The notes under the pieces are model-generated. The model did not search any database. It saw only the letters and a program-made list of their open reading frames with translations, and had not been told where the DNA came from. A program made the position numbers and the translations under genes. Shown piece after piece: positions 29,149 to 37,264 of a DNA stretch of 37,264 nucleotides. This DNA is from Clostridiales bacterium (GTDB taxonomy: Bacteria; Bacillota; Clostridia; Oscillospirales; Oscillospiraceae): NCBI GenBank assembly GCA_021201635.1, contig JAJQEM010000157.1, positions 1-37,264 of the forward strand. The letters are read 5' to 3'. The first letter of the stretch is position 1. Each line of letters begins with the position of its first letter.

Positions 29149-30984
29149 ATGACGCCGGAACAGGCCCTCAAACAATATTTTGGCTATGACCGGTTCCGGC
29201 CCTACCAGGAGAAGGTGGTCCGGGCCATTCTCCGCCGCCGGGACGTGCTGGCGGTGATGCCCACCGGGGCGGGAAAGTCCGTCTGCTATCAGCTCCCCGC
29301 CGTCATGCTGGAGGGCGTCACCTTGGTCATCTCCCCCCTCATCTCCCTGATGCAGGATCAGGTTCAGGCCCTCATCCAGTCGGGCATCCGGGCGGCCTGG
29401 ATCAACAGCACCCTGACGCCCCGGCAGCAACAGCTGGCCCTGGAGCGGGCCGCCCAGGGGGCCTACCAGATCATCTACGTCGCCCCAGAGCGGCTGAGCC
29501 TGCCCGCCTTCCGGCGGTTTGCCCAGCAGATCCCCATCGCCCTGGTGACGGTGGACGAGGCCCACTGCATCTCCCAATGGGGCCACGACTTCCGCCCCAG
29601 CTATCTGGAGATCGCCGATTTCCTGGACTGTCTCCCCCAACGGCCCCCGGTGGCCGCCTTTACCGCCACCGCCACCCAGTCCGTCCGGGAGGACATTATC
29701 CGCTCCCTGGGGCTGCAAGACCCCCTCACCTTTGTCTCCGGCTTCGACCGGCCCAACCTGTATTTTGAAGTGCGGGAGTCCTCTCACCGGGACCAGGACG
29801 TGCTGGAGACCCTAGCCCGGTTCCCCGACCGCTCCGGCATCATCTACTGTCTTTCCCGGAAGAAGGTGGAGGAGCTGTGCCAGCTGCTCTGTGACAACGG
29901 CTATCACGCCACCCGGTACCACGCCGGGCTGGACCCTCAGGAGCGGAGGCAGAACCAGGAGGACTTTCTCTATGACCGGCGCACCGTCATGGTGGCCACC
30001 AACGCATTTGGCATGGGCATTGACAAGTCCAACGTGGGCATTGTCATCCACTGCGGCATGCCCGGCAGTCTGGAGAGCTACTACCAGGAGGCGGGCCGGG
30101 CCGGACGGGACGGCAGCCCCGCCCAGTGCATCCTGCTCTTTCAGCGCCGGGACATCGCCACCAACCGCTACTTCATCGAGCAGGGAGACGAGCGGGGCGA
30201 CCTCACCCCGGAACAGAGCCGGTTGCTCAAACAGCACGACCTCCAACGTCTCCAGCAGATGGTGCGCTACTGCTCCACCCCCGGCTGTCTCCGTCACGCC
30301 CTGCTCTCCTACTTTGGGGAGCAGTCCCCAGACCGGTGCGGCAACTGCTCCAACTGTCTGGGCGGACAGGCCCCGGAGGACGTGACCGCCGAGGGACGGC
30401 AGTTCGTCTACTGCGTGGCCCTTCTCTCCCGGGAGGGACGAGCCTTCGGCTCCAAGACCATCATCAACATTTTGCTGGGCACGGAGGACCCCTCCATCGA
30501 CTGGCTCCGGCCCCGGCGGCTGGACTGCTGGGGGGCGCTGGCGGGGACCTCCCCGGCCAGGCTCCGCCGGGTGGCCGCCGCACTGGAAGACCAGGGCTTT
30601 CTCCGTCGGACAGGAGGGGAGCGCCCGGTGCTGGAGCTGACCCGGCTGGCCCCGTCCCTGGTCTCCGGCAAGGCCCGGCTCACCATCAAGGCTCAGACCA
30701 CCAAAAAGGAGCGGCGTCAAATACAGGCCCAGGCCTCCGGCGGCCCGGACAGTCCCCTGTTTCCCGTCCTCCGTGAGGTGCGCACCCGTCTGGCCAAGGC
30801 GGAGTCCGTCCCCGCCTTTATCATTTTCAACGACGCCACCCTCCGGGAGCTGTGCCGGGTGCAGCCCCGAAACCGGGAGGAATTTCTCCAGGTCAAGGGA
30901 GTGGGGGCGAAAAAGGCGGAGCGGTACGCCGCCCCCTTTCTGGAGGCCATCCGCACCTATCAGGAACATCCCTCTAAGGAGTGA
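29149..30984 (+). CDS. recQ: ATP-dependent DNA helicase RecQ
   Basis: FGYDRFRPYQEKVVRAILRRRDVLAVMPTGAGKSVCYQLPA; VDEAHCISQWGHDFRPSY; zinc site; C-terminal HRDC. Start ATG 29149 within ORF 28804. Confidence 0.95.
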   Translation: MTPEQALKQYFGYDRFRPYQEKVVRAILRRRDVLAVMPTGAGKSVCYQLPAVMLEGVTLVISPLISLMQDQVQALIQSGIRAAWINSTLTPRQQQLALERAAQGAYQIIYVAPERLSLPAFRRFAQQIPIALVTVDEAHCISQWGHDFRPSYLEIADFLDCLPQRPPVAAFTATATQSVREDIIRSLGLQDPLTFVSGFDRPNLYFEVRESSHRDQDVLETLARFPDRSGIIYCLSRKKVEELCQLLCDNGYHATRYHAGLDPQERRQNQEDFLYDRRTVMVATNAFGMGIDKSNVGIVIHCGMPGSLESYYQEAGRAGRDGSPAQCILLFQRRDIATNRYFIEQGDERGDLTPEQSRLLKQHDLQRLQQMVRYCSTPGCLRHALLSYFGEQSPDRCGNCSNCLGGQAPEDVTAEGRQFVYCVALLSREGRAFGSKTIINILLGTEDPSIDWLRPRRLDCWGALAGTSPARLRRVAAALEDQGFLRRTGGERPVLELTRLAPSLVSGKARLTIKAQTTKKERRQIQAQASGGPDSPLFPVLREVRTRLAKAESVPAFIIFNDATLRELCRVQPRNREEFLQVKGVGAKKAERYAAPFLEAIRTYQEHPSKE

Positions 30985-30989
30985 GACAT

Positions 30990-31487
30990 ATGAAAAACAC
31001 CACCCTCTGCTACATCCAGCGGGAGGACGAATACCTGATGCTCCACCGCATCAAAAAGGCCCACGACCTGAACCATGACAAGTGGATCGGCGTGGGTGGC
31101 AAGTGCGAGGAGAACGAGAGCCCCGAGGAGTGTCTGCTCCGGGAGTGCTGGGAGGAGACGGGCCTGACCCTCACCGACTACCGCTACCGGGGACTAGTCA
31201 CCTTTGCCTCCGACGAGTGGGAGGGGGAGTATATGCACCTGTTCACCGCCGAGGGCTTCACCGGGACGGTAGGCCCCTGCAACGAGGGGGTGCTGGAGTG
31301 GATCGGCAAGGACGAGCTCCGGGCCCTCCCCATGTGGGAGGGGGACCACATCTTCCTCGACCTGCTGGAGGCGGAGGCCCCCTTCTTCTCCCTGAAGTTG
31401 GAATATCATGGGGACAGCCTGGCCTACGCCGCCCTGGAGGGCGAGGCCCTGGAGCTGCCCTATCAGGGGGAGTTCCGGCTGGGGTGA
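30990..31487 (+). CDS. NUDIX hydrolase (MutT / 8-oxo-dGTP diphosphatase-like)
   Basis: GVGGKCEENESPEECLLRECWEETGL (Nudix box). Confidence 0.93.
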   Translation: MKNTTLCYIQREDEYLMLHRIKKAHDLNHDKWIGVGGKCEENESPEECLLRECWEETGLTLTDYRYRGLVTFASDEWEGEYMHLFTAEGFTGTVGPCNEGVLEWIGKDELRALPMWEGDHIFLDLLEAEAPFFSLKLEYHGDSLAYAALEGEALELPYQGEFRLG

Positions 31488-31538
31488 TGAGATAAAGAAC
31501 GGTACAGGCCAAATGCGGATTTTTTGAGACAGACTGTC

Positions 31539-31574
31539 GGGCGGGGAGCCATATGCGGCTCTCCGCCCGAATTT
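31539..31574. terminator. Intrinsic terminator-like hairpin
   Basis: GGGCGGGGAGCC-atatgc-GGCTCTCCGCCC-GAATTTTG. Confidence 0.6.
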
Positions 31575-31579
31575 TGCGT

Positions 31580-31780
31580 CTATTGCACCCGCCTGGGCCG
31601 CAGACGTGCCCGCCATACCCGGTTTCCCCACAGCTCCCATTGGAGACAGCGCCAGTCCCAGCTGGGCTTGTCCAGCCTCCAGGCGGGGGACTGGAGAAAG
31701 TGTCCCCGGGGATGACGGGAGACGAAGGCGTCCAGCTCCTCCAGAGCGGCGGTATCGGCTGGGGTGAGCAGCTGTAGCAT
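31580..31780 (-). pseudogene. Truncated FemAB-family (peptidoglycan bridge aminoacyltransferase) N-terminal fragment
   Basis: MLQLLTPADTAALEELDAFVSRHPRGHFLQSPAWRLDKPSWDWRCL...; 66 aa then stop; full family members are several hundred aa. Confidence 0.6.
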
Positions 31781-31824
31781 GATGAATTCACTCCAGTTTT
31801 TGAGAATATTATTATTTTATCGAC

Positions 31825-32019
31825 GAATTCGCCGGGGGATTTTCGCTTGACGGAGGTGCGTGCCGCACCCCTCAGTCGCCTTGCGGCGACAGCTCCCCTT
31901 TCAGGGGAGCCAGAGCTTGCGCAACCCTTTTACCTCCCCTGAAAGGGGAGGGGGACCGCCGTTAGGCGGTGGAGGGGTGCGGCACGCATTATCGATAAGT
32001 GAAACCTTTCGACGAATCC
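31825..32019. repeat. MITE-like palindromic repeat, copy C (apparently complete)
   Basis: Left arm GAATTCGCCGGGGGATTTTCGCTT..GTGCGTGCCGCACCCCTC..CTCCCCTTTCAGGGGAG and reverse complement of right arm GGATTCGTCGAAAGGTTTCACTT..ATGCGTGCCGCACCCCTC..CTCCCCTTTCAGGGGAG match along most of their length. Confidence 0.8.
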
Positions 32020-32071
32020 GATCCAACTCCCTCACACATACCTCCGCCCGGCATCGGGACGGCATCATTGC

Positions 32072-32107
32072 AAAAAATCCGCCCCCGCCATCTGCTGGCG
32101 GGGGCGG
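32072..32107 (-). terminator. Intrinsic terminator of the P-type ATPase gene
   Basis: Minus strand CCGCCCCCGCCA-gcaga-TGGCGGGGGCGG-ATTTTTTG. Confidence 0.85.
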
Positions 32108-32126
32108 TGAGAGAACAGGGGAGGGG

Positions 32127-34745
32127 TCAGCCCTTGCCTCCAATGAGACCGCAGGCCTTGCAGATCTCCATGGCCAGAAGGGGGACCAGGGTGAGGCCCA
32201 CCCCTGCCAGATACAGATACCAGGGCAGGGCGACCAGGCCAAACACCGTGGTCAACGGGGTGAACAGCACCAGCGCCATCAGCGCCACAGAGACCAGGGC
32301 CGCCTGATTCAGCCTGCCGTTGGAGAAGGGGCCGATGCGGAACAGGGAGCGCTCTGAGCGCATATTGAACGACTGCACTACCTGGGACAGGGCCAGCACC
32401 ATAAAGGCCAGGGTTTGTCCCCCCTCGTCGCTGCCGGTGACGGAGGCACCCACCAGGAAGGCCGCCAGGGTCAGCAGGCCGAACATGAGACCCTGGAGGA
32501 CGATCTGCACGCCGAAGCCGTTGGCGAACAGGCCCTCGTCCCGGGGCTTGGGCTTGTGGTCCGTGACGTCCGGCTCCACCGCCTCCATACCCAGGGCGAT
32601 GGCGGGGAGGCTGTCGGTGACCAGGTTGACCCACAACAGCTGCATGGACTGGAACAGGGACTTGTGCCACAGCACCATAGCCAGAAAGACGCAGATCACC
32701 TCGCCGATGTTGGTGCCCAGGAGGTAGCCCACCACCTTTTTGATGTTGGCGTAGATGCCTCTCCCTTCCCGGACGGCGTCTACAATGGTGGTGAAGTTGT
32801 CGTCGGTGAGGGTCATGTCGGCGGCTCCCTTGGCTACGTCGGTGCCGGTGATGCCCATGGCGCAGCCGATATCCGCCGCCTTCAGGGCGGGGGCGTCGTT
32901 CACCCCATCGCCGGTCATGGCCACCACCTGGCCCTTCCGCTGCCAGGCCTTGACGATGCGTATCTTATTCTCCGGGGAGACCCGGGCGTAGACGGCGGTA
33001 CGCTCCACCTGGCGATCCAGCTGGGAGTCGGTCATGGCGTCCAGCTGTGCGCCGGTGATGGCCAGGTCGCCCTCCTCCAGGATACCCAGGTCCTTGGCGA
33101 TGGCGGAGGCGGTGATGACGTGGTCTCCGGTGATCATCACCGGTTTGGTGCCCGCCTGACGGCAGGTCTTCACCGCCTCCCGGACCTCGGGACGGGGCGG
33201 GTCGATCATCCCAACCAGCCCCAGGAAGGTCAGGTCACTCTCCAGCGCTTTCTCTGTGGGCTGAGCCGGGACCTCGTCCAGATCCTTATAGGCCACCGCC
33301 AGCACCCGAAGGGCGGAGGCACTCATCTCCCGGTTCACCCGGTGGGCAGTCGTCACGTCTCCACGGACGCAGAGGGGGGCGATGCCGTCAAAGGCACCCT
33401 TGACGATGGCGACGATCTTGCCGTCTATCCGGTTCACCGTAGTCATCCGCTTCCGGTCGGAGTCAAAGGGCAGCTCCGCCAGCCGGGGGCAGTCCCGGTT
33501 GAGCTGCTCTTTGGGCATGCCGTTGTTGTGGGCCGCCAGGACGATGGCCGTCTCGGTGGGGTCACCGATGTGCTGCACCGCTCCGTCGTCGTGGAACACC
33601 GCCGTTCCGTCGCTGCACAGGGTCCCGTATTGGAGCAGGCGGCATACCTCCGGGGGACAGCGGTCGGACACGTCCTCCGGGCCGTCAGCACCGTCCAGGT
33701 AGGTTTTGACCAGGGTCATGCGGTTCTGGGTCAGGGTGCCCGTCTTGTCCGAGCAGATGACCGAGGCGCTGCCCAGCGTCTCCACGGCGGGGAGACGGCG
33801 GATGATGGCGTTTTTCTTTACCATACGCTGGACGCCGATGGACAGCACCACCGTTACGATGGCGGGCAGTCCCTCCGGAATGGCGGAGACCGCCAGGGAG
33901 ACTGCCGTCATAAAGATGCTCAGGGGCTCCAGACCGTTGGCCAGGCCGATGACGAAGATAATGGCGCAGGCGGCTATTGCTACGATGCCCAGATACTTAC
34001 CCAACTGGCCCAGCTTCTGCTGGAGGGGGGTCTGCCCCTCCTCCTCACCCTCCAGAAGGTTGGCGATCTTGCCCATCTCGGTATCCATGCCGGTGGCGGT
34101 CACCAGGGCGGTGGCGGTGCCGTAGGTGATGCTGCACCCGGAGAACACCATATTGGTCCGGTCCCCCAGAGGGGCGTTCTCCGCCACCACTGCCTCGGCG
34201 TCCTTTTCCGAGGGCACCGACTCGCCGGTGAGGGCGGACTCCTCGCTTTTCAGGCTGACGCTGTGGAGCAGGCGGCTGTCCGCCGGGACGAAGTCCCCCG
34301 CCTCCAGACGGATGACGTCGCCGGGCACCAGCTGCGCCGCCTCAATGACCTGCTCCGCCCCGTCCCGGATGACCCGGGCGTGGGGAGCGGACATATTTTT
34401 TAGGGCGTCCAGGGCCTTCTCCGCCTGGCTCTCCTGCATGACGCCGATGACGGCGTTGACGATGACGATGAGTAAAATCAATGCAGGTTCAAAGAACTCT
34501 TGGGGGTCGCCCTGGACGCAGGCGATGGCGAAGGACACCGCCGCCGCAGCCAGCAGGATGAGGATCATGGCGTCCTTGAACTGGTCGATAAACCGCTGGA
34601 GGTTGGTCTTTTTCGGTTTCTCCCGGAGATGGTTCTCCCCATGCTCCGCCAGGCGTTCCGCCGCCTGCTGTCCAGTCAGGCCATTTTCCCGGTCCGAGCG
34701 GAGCTGCGCCAGCGCCTGCTCCCGGGTGGTGCTGTGGAATATCAT
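32127..34745 (-). CDS. Cation-translocating P-type ATPase, calcium (SERCA/PMCA) type
   Basis: CSDKTGTLTQNRMTL phosphorylation motif; MTGDGVNDAPALKAADIGCAMGITGTDVAKGAADM; ALTGESVPSEKDAEA. Confidence 0.95.
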   Translation of the reverse strand: MIFHSTTREQALAQLRSDRENGLTGQQAAERLAEHGENHLREKPKKTNLQRFIDQFKDAMILILLAAAAVSFAIACVQGDPQEFFEPALILLIVIVNAVIGVMQESQAEKALDALKNMSAPHARVIRDGAEQVIEAAQLVPGDVIRLEAGDFVPADSRLLHSVSLKSEESALTGESVPSEKDAEAVVAENAPLGDRTNMVFSGCSITYGTATALVTATGMDTEMGKIANLLEGEEEGQTPLQQKLGQLGKYLGIVAIAACAIIFVIGLANGLEPLSIFMTAVSLAVSAIPEGLPAIVTVVLSIGVQRMVKKNAIIRRLPAVETLGSASVICSDKTGTLTQNRMTLVKTYLDGADGPEDVSDRCPPEVCRLLQYGTLCSDGTAVFHDDGAVQHIGDPTETAIVLAAHNNGMPKEQLNRDCPRLAELPFDSDRKRMTTVNRIDGKIVAIVKGAFDGIAPLCVRGDVTTAHRVNREMSASALRVLAVAYKDLDEVPAQPTEKALESDLTFLGLVGMIDPPRPEVREAVKTCRQAGTKPVMITGDHVITASAIAKDLGILEEGDLAITGAQLDAMTDSQLDRQVERTAVYARVSPENKIRIVKAWQRKGQVVAMTGDGVNDAPALKAADIGCAMGITGTDVAKGAADMTLTDDNFTTIVDAVREGRGIYANIKKVVGYLLGTNIGEVICVFLAMVLWHKSLFQSMQLLWVNLVTDSLPAIALGMEAVEPDVTDHKPKPRDEGLFANGFGVQIVLQGLMFGLLTLAAFLVGASVTGSDEGGQTLAFMVLALSQVVQSFNMRSERSLFRIGPFSNGRLNQAALVSVALMALVLFTPLTTVFGLVALPWYLYLAGVGLTLVPLLAMEICKACGLIGGKG

Positions 34746-34924
34746 GAGAGGTGCCTCCTTCTGTCAGGGGGTTCGATGGATGCTCGGGGGCGGGAAACGG
34801 TCCCGCCTAATGGTATTATCATATCAGATGGAACGCCGTCTTGTATAGGACAAAAATTCATCCTGTCCCATTTTTCCCCACTGAACCGGTTTTGTCCCAA
34901 ATAAGCAGACAACATTCTACGCCG

Positions 34925-34953
34925 TTGACGCAGAGCGCCCGCCATGCTAAAAT
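34925..34953 (+). promoter_or_regulatory. Sigma-A-type promoter for the GAF/fRMsr gene
   Basis: TTGACG (34925-34930), 17-bp spacer, TGC-TAAAAT (34948-34953). Confidence 0.72.
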
Positions 34954-34995
34954 ACAGTCAGAATCCTTTTATCTTACCGCAAGTGAGGTGTGCCT

Positions 34996-35472
34996 ATGTC
35001 CGCTGTTCTGGAAGCTCCCTATGATACCCTGGTCTCCCGGCTCGCCGCCCTGCTGGAGGGGGAGCGGGACACCATTGCCAACCTGTCCAACGCCTCCGCT
35101 TTGCTCATGGACGCCCTGGAGGGGCTGAACTGGGCGGGCTTTTATCTGTTGCGGGAGGGCGTGCTGGTGCTGGGCCCCTTTCAGGGCAAGCCCGCCTGTA
35201 TCCGTATCCCCCTGGGCCGGGGGGTCTGCGGCACGGCGGCGGAACGGAAGGAGACGATCGTCGTCCCGGACGTTCATCAGTTCCCCGGCCACATCGCCTG
35301 TGACGGGGCCTCCCGCTCGGAGATCGTGGTGCCTCTCCACCGCTCAGATGGCAGTCTGGCAGGGGTGCTGGACGTGGACAGCCCCCATCTGGACCGTTTT
35401 TCTCACGCTGACCGGGTGGGCCTGGAGGCGTGCGCCCGGCTGATCGAGGCCGCCTGCGACTGGCGTATCTGA
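34996..35472 (+). CDS. GAF-domain free methionine-(R)-sulfoxide reductase
   Basis: ANLSNASALLMDALEGLNWAGFYLL; LVLGPFQGKPACIRIPLGRGVCGTAAERKETIVVPDVHQFPGHIACDGASRSEIVVPL. Confidence 0.92.
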   Translation: MSAVLEAPYDTLVSRLAALLEGERDTIANLSNASALLMDALEGLNWAGFYLLREGVLVLGPFQGKPACIRIPLGRGVCGTAAERKETIVVPDVHQFPGHIACDGASRSEIVVPLHRSDGSLAGVLDVDSPHLDRFSHADRVGLEACARLIEAACDWRI

Positions 35473-35477
35473 ACGCC

Positions 35478-35506
35478 TTGCATTTTCTGAAAAATCAGCC
35501 TATAAT
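35478..35506 (+). promoter_or_regulatory. Sigma-A-type promoter for nitroreductase gene
   Basis: TTGCAT (35478-35483), 17-bp spacer, TATAAT (35501-35506). Confidence 0.75.
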
Positions 35507-35553
35507 AATGGCATAAAACCAACAGATAACTCGACCAGAGGAGGTCAACTGTA

Positions 35554-36078
35554 ATGAGCAATCAGGTTATGGAATCTATTCTCTCCCGCCGGAGCGTCCG
35601 CAGCTACAAGCCCGACCCGGTGCCCAAGGAGCTGCTGGATCAAGTGCTGGAGGCGGGCACCTACGCCGCCACCGGCATGGGGCGGCAATCCCCTATCATT
35701 ATCGCCGTCACCGACAAGGCCCTCCGGGACAAGCTCTCCGCTATGAACGCCGCCGTCATGGGCAAGCCGGGGATGGACCCCTTCTACGGTGCGCCCGTGG
35801 TGCTGGTGGTACTGGCGGATAAGAGCCTCCCCACCCACGTCTATGATGGCAGCCTGGTCATGGGCAATCTGATGGAGGCCGCCCACGCCGTGGGCCTGTC
35901 CAGCTGCTGGATCCACCGGGCCAAGGAGGAGTTCGAGACGGAGGAGGGCAAGGCCATCCTGACCTCTCTGGGCATCCAGGGAGACTATGAGGGCATCGGC
36001 CACTGCATCCTGGGCTATGCCGACGGCCCCGCTCCCCAGCCCAAGCCCCGGAAGGACGGCTACGTCTACCGGGTGTGA
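35554..36078 (+). CDS. Nitroreductase-family protein
   Basis: MESILSRRSVRSYKPDPVPKELLDQVLEAGTYAATGMGRQSP; MGNLMEAAHAVGLSSCWIHRAKEEF. Confidence 0.93.
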   Translation: MSNQVMESILSRRSVRSYKPDPVPKELLDQVLEAGTYAATGMGRQSPIIIAVTDKALRDKLSAMNAAVMGKPGMDPFYGAPVVLVVLADKSLPTHVYDGSLVMGNLMEAAHAVGLSSCWIHRAKEEFETEEGKAILTSLGIQGDYEGIGHCILGYADGPAPQPKPRKDGYVYRV

Positions 36079-36100
36079 GCCGGTTTTTCACTCAAGACAG

Positions 36101-36146
36101 CAACAGCGCACGGAGACGGTTCCTGCGACTCCGGGCGCTGTTGTTT
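36101..36146 (+). terminator. Intrinsic terminator
   Basis: CAACAGCGC-a-CGGAG ... CTCCG-g-GCGCTGTTG-TTT. Confidence 0.65.
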
Positions 36147-36199
36147 ATCCCTGGGAAGCTAAAGTCAGGCTGGCGAATGCAGATGACATATGCTGCCGC

Positions 36200-36796
36200 T
36201 TAGAGAGCGGACCGCTGTTCATCCAGGGGAGAGGGCTGACCGGGCCAGATCTGCTGATAGAGGTGCCAGTATTCCTGCCAGGCGGGATAGTCCCGGAGAC
36301 AGTCGAGAGTGCCGCCCACCTCCCGATAGTACCAGCAGTGGGCCAAAGGGTCCTGCTGGTGAAAGCGGGTCCAGAGCGCATCCCCCTCCCGGATGAGGGC
36401 CTGGTGCATGGCCCGAAGGTTGGAGAGCTTGTCCCCCATGGCGATGATTTTGACCTCCCGGCGGGAGTCCTGGCGGAGGTGGCGGATGGCCTCCTCCTTT
36501 CGGAGCTGCCAGGTGGTCTCCGGGGCTTGGTCAGGACGCTTGTCTTCCGTCTCGGCGGCTACCAAGGACGCCACCCGGGAGCCGAAACGGTCCTCCAGCA
36601 GTTCCAGAGTGCAGGGGGTGTCCTCCACCACATCGTGGAGCACGGCGGCGGCCAGGACGGTCTGGTCCTCTGTGATGGAGGCGGCGATGGCGGCTGCCTC
36701 CAGAGGGTGGAGGATATAGGGGACGGAGCTGCCCTTGCGGACGACGCCGCTGTGGACCTGCGTCGCAAACAGAATGGCCTCTTCCAGTATCGTCAT
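36200..36796 (-). CDS. HD-domain phosphohydrolase, RelA/SpoT hydrolase-domain-like (standalone small alarmone hydrolase-like)
   Basis: ILFATQVHSGVVRKGSSVPYILHPLEAAAIAASI...AAAVLHDVVEDTPCTLELLEDRFG...KIIAMGDKLSNLRAM; RBS AAAGGAG. Confidence 0.88.
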   Translation of the reverse strand: MTILEEAILFATQVHSGVVRKGSSVPYILHPLEAAAIAASITEDQTVLAAAVLHDVVEDTPCTLELLEDRFGSRVASLVAAETEDKRPDQAPETTWQLRKEEAIRHLRQDSRREVKIIAMGDKLSNLRAMHQALIREGDALWTRFHQQDPLAHCWYYREVGGTLDCLRDYPAWQEYWHLYQQIWPGQPSPLDEQRSAL

Positions 36797-36844
36797 CTGT
36801 GTTCACTCCTTTGTGCAGAGCGGTATGGAATCAACGGAATTGCC

Positions 36845-37151
36845 CCAAGACATAGTGTGACCCCTATCCATCTCCTGCGGATAGGGGTCAGCACTGTGAA
36901 TTCTTGGTATCTAGCATCCGTTGTTTACCTCGCTTTCCCAGATTTGCGAGCCCCGACTCCTTTTGAGTAATGACTGCACCGCCTTACCTGCCGCAACGAT
37001 TTGACATCCTCTTTGATGTCCATGCCCCTTCTGGGCCGATTGCCGGAACTGCCGGAGTTATACATCCTTCAAAAGCTCGCACATTTCGATGGGCCTTGGC
37101 TCATCTCGGGATCTCGGCGTTGGCCGATTAGTGATCGCCTTTCTTTTGGGT
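36845..37151 (-). ncRNA. Putative structured RNA / long 5' leader, unassigned family
   Basis: Downstream of a strong promoter, no plausible CDS, several hairpins and a long-range CGTTG/CAACG pairing; ends in a 63-nt CCAAGA..TGACCCCTATCC/GGATAGGGGTCA..TCTTGG hairpin. Confidence 0.55.
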
Positions 37152-37157
37152 GAGATA

Positions 37158-37186
37158 ATCATAGCACAGAAACACACTTTTGTCAA
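37158..37186 (-). promoter_or_regulatory. Sigma-A-type promoter of the putative structured RNA
   Basis: Minus strand TTGACA (37186-37181), 17-bp spacer, TATGAT (37163-37158), A/T-rich upstream region. Confidence 0.75.
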
Positions 37187-37264
37187 CACCATTTTTGATT
37201 TATTTTTTAAAAAGCGAAAATTGCAAGTGCAAGTTGAACACATCCGCGAAAAATTTTTAATAGA

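Noticed and set aside
31825-32019. Possible CRISPR-like array from repeated GGGGAG motifs
   Set aside because: No regular repeat-spacer periodicity; the structure is a palindromic dispersed repeat.
32415-34403. 662-aa plus-strand ORF over the P-type ATPase
   Set aside because: Shadow ORF; the minus strand encodes the complete ATPase.
37058-37243. 61-aa minus ORF, and a short MCELLKDV reading frame within the putative RNA
   Set aside because: The 61-aa ORF starts upstream of the predicted promoter; the internal ATG has no convincing RBS. Could still be a leader peptide but not supportable.

Overview
GC-rich Firmicutes chromosome segment; gene content suggests a Clostridia/Oscillospiraceae-type genome (inference). 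It is mostly core housekeeping. Order: HPr/Crh-like protein, uvrC, rsmD, coaD; a reduced dcw cell-wall/division cluster (rsmH, ftsL-like, PASTA-PBP, mraY, ftsW, murG, murA, ftsQ/divIB, ftsZ); GH25 lysozyme, Lrp/AsnC regulator, spoIVB-like peptidase; thrS and alaS transcribed divergently, each with a T-box leader; AgrC-like histidine kinase, HIT protein, YgjP-like metalloprotease, PdxT-like amidotransferase, FprA flavodiiron protein, YlmC/YmxH protein, recQ, NUDIX hydrolase, FemAB remnant, Ca2+-type P-ATPase, fRMsr/GAF protein, nitroreductase and a standalone HD (small alarmone hydrolase-like) protein. No CRISPR array, phage, transposase or tRNA/rRNA gene was recognised. The most interesting non-textbook items are: (i) a strong promoter driving a ~300-nt, multi-hairpin, apparently non-coding RNA upstream of the HD hydrolase at the right end; (ii) an HPr paralog with Tyr at position 15 instead of the phospho-accepting His but an intact Ser46; (iii) a family of palindromic MITE-like repeats with shared ends, including an exact 53-bp match between the two ends of the window; (iv) a truncated FemAB gene next to one of these repeats. 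All calls come from reading the sequence and supplied ORFs; no searches were run.
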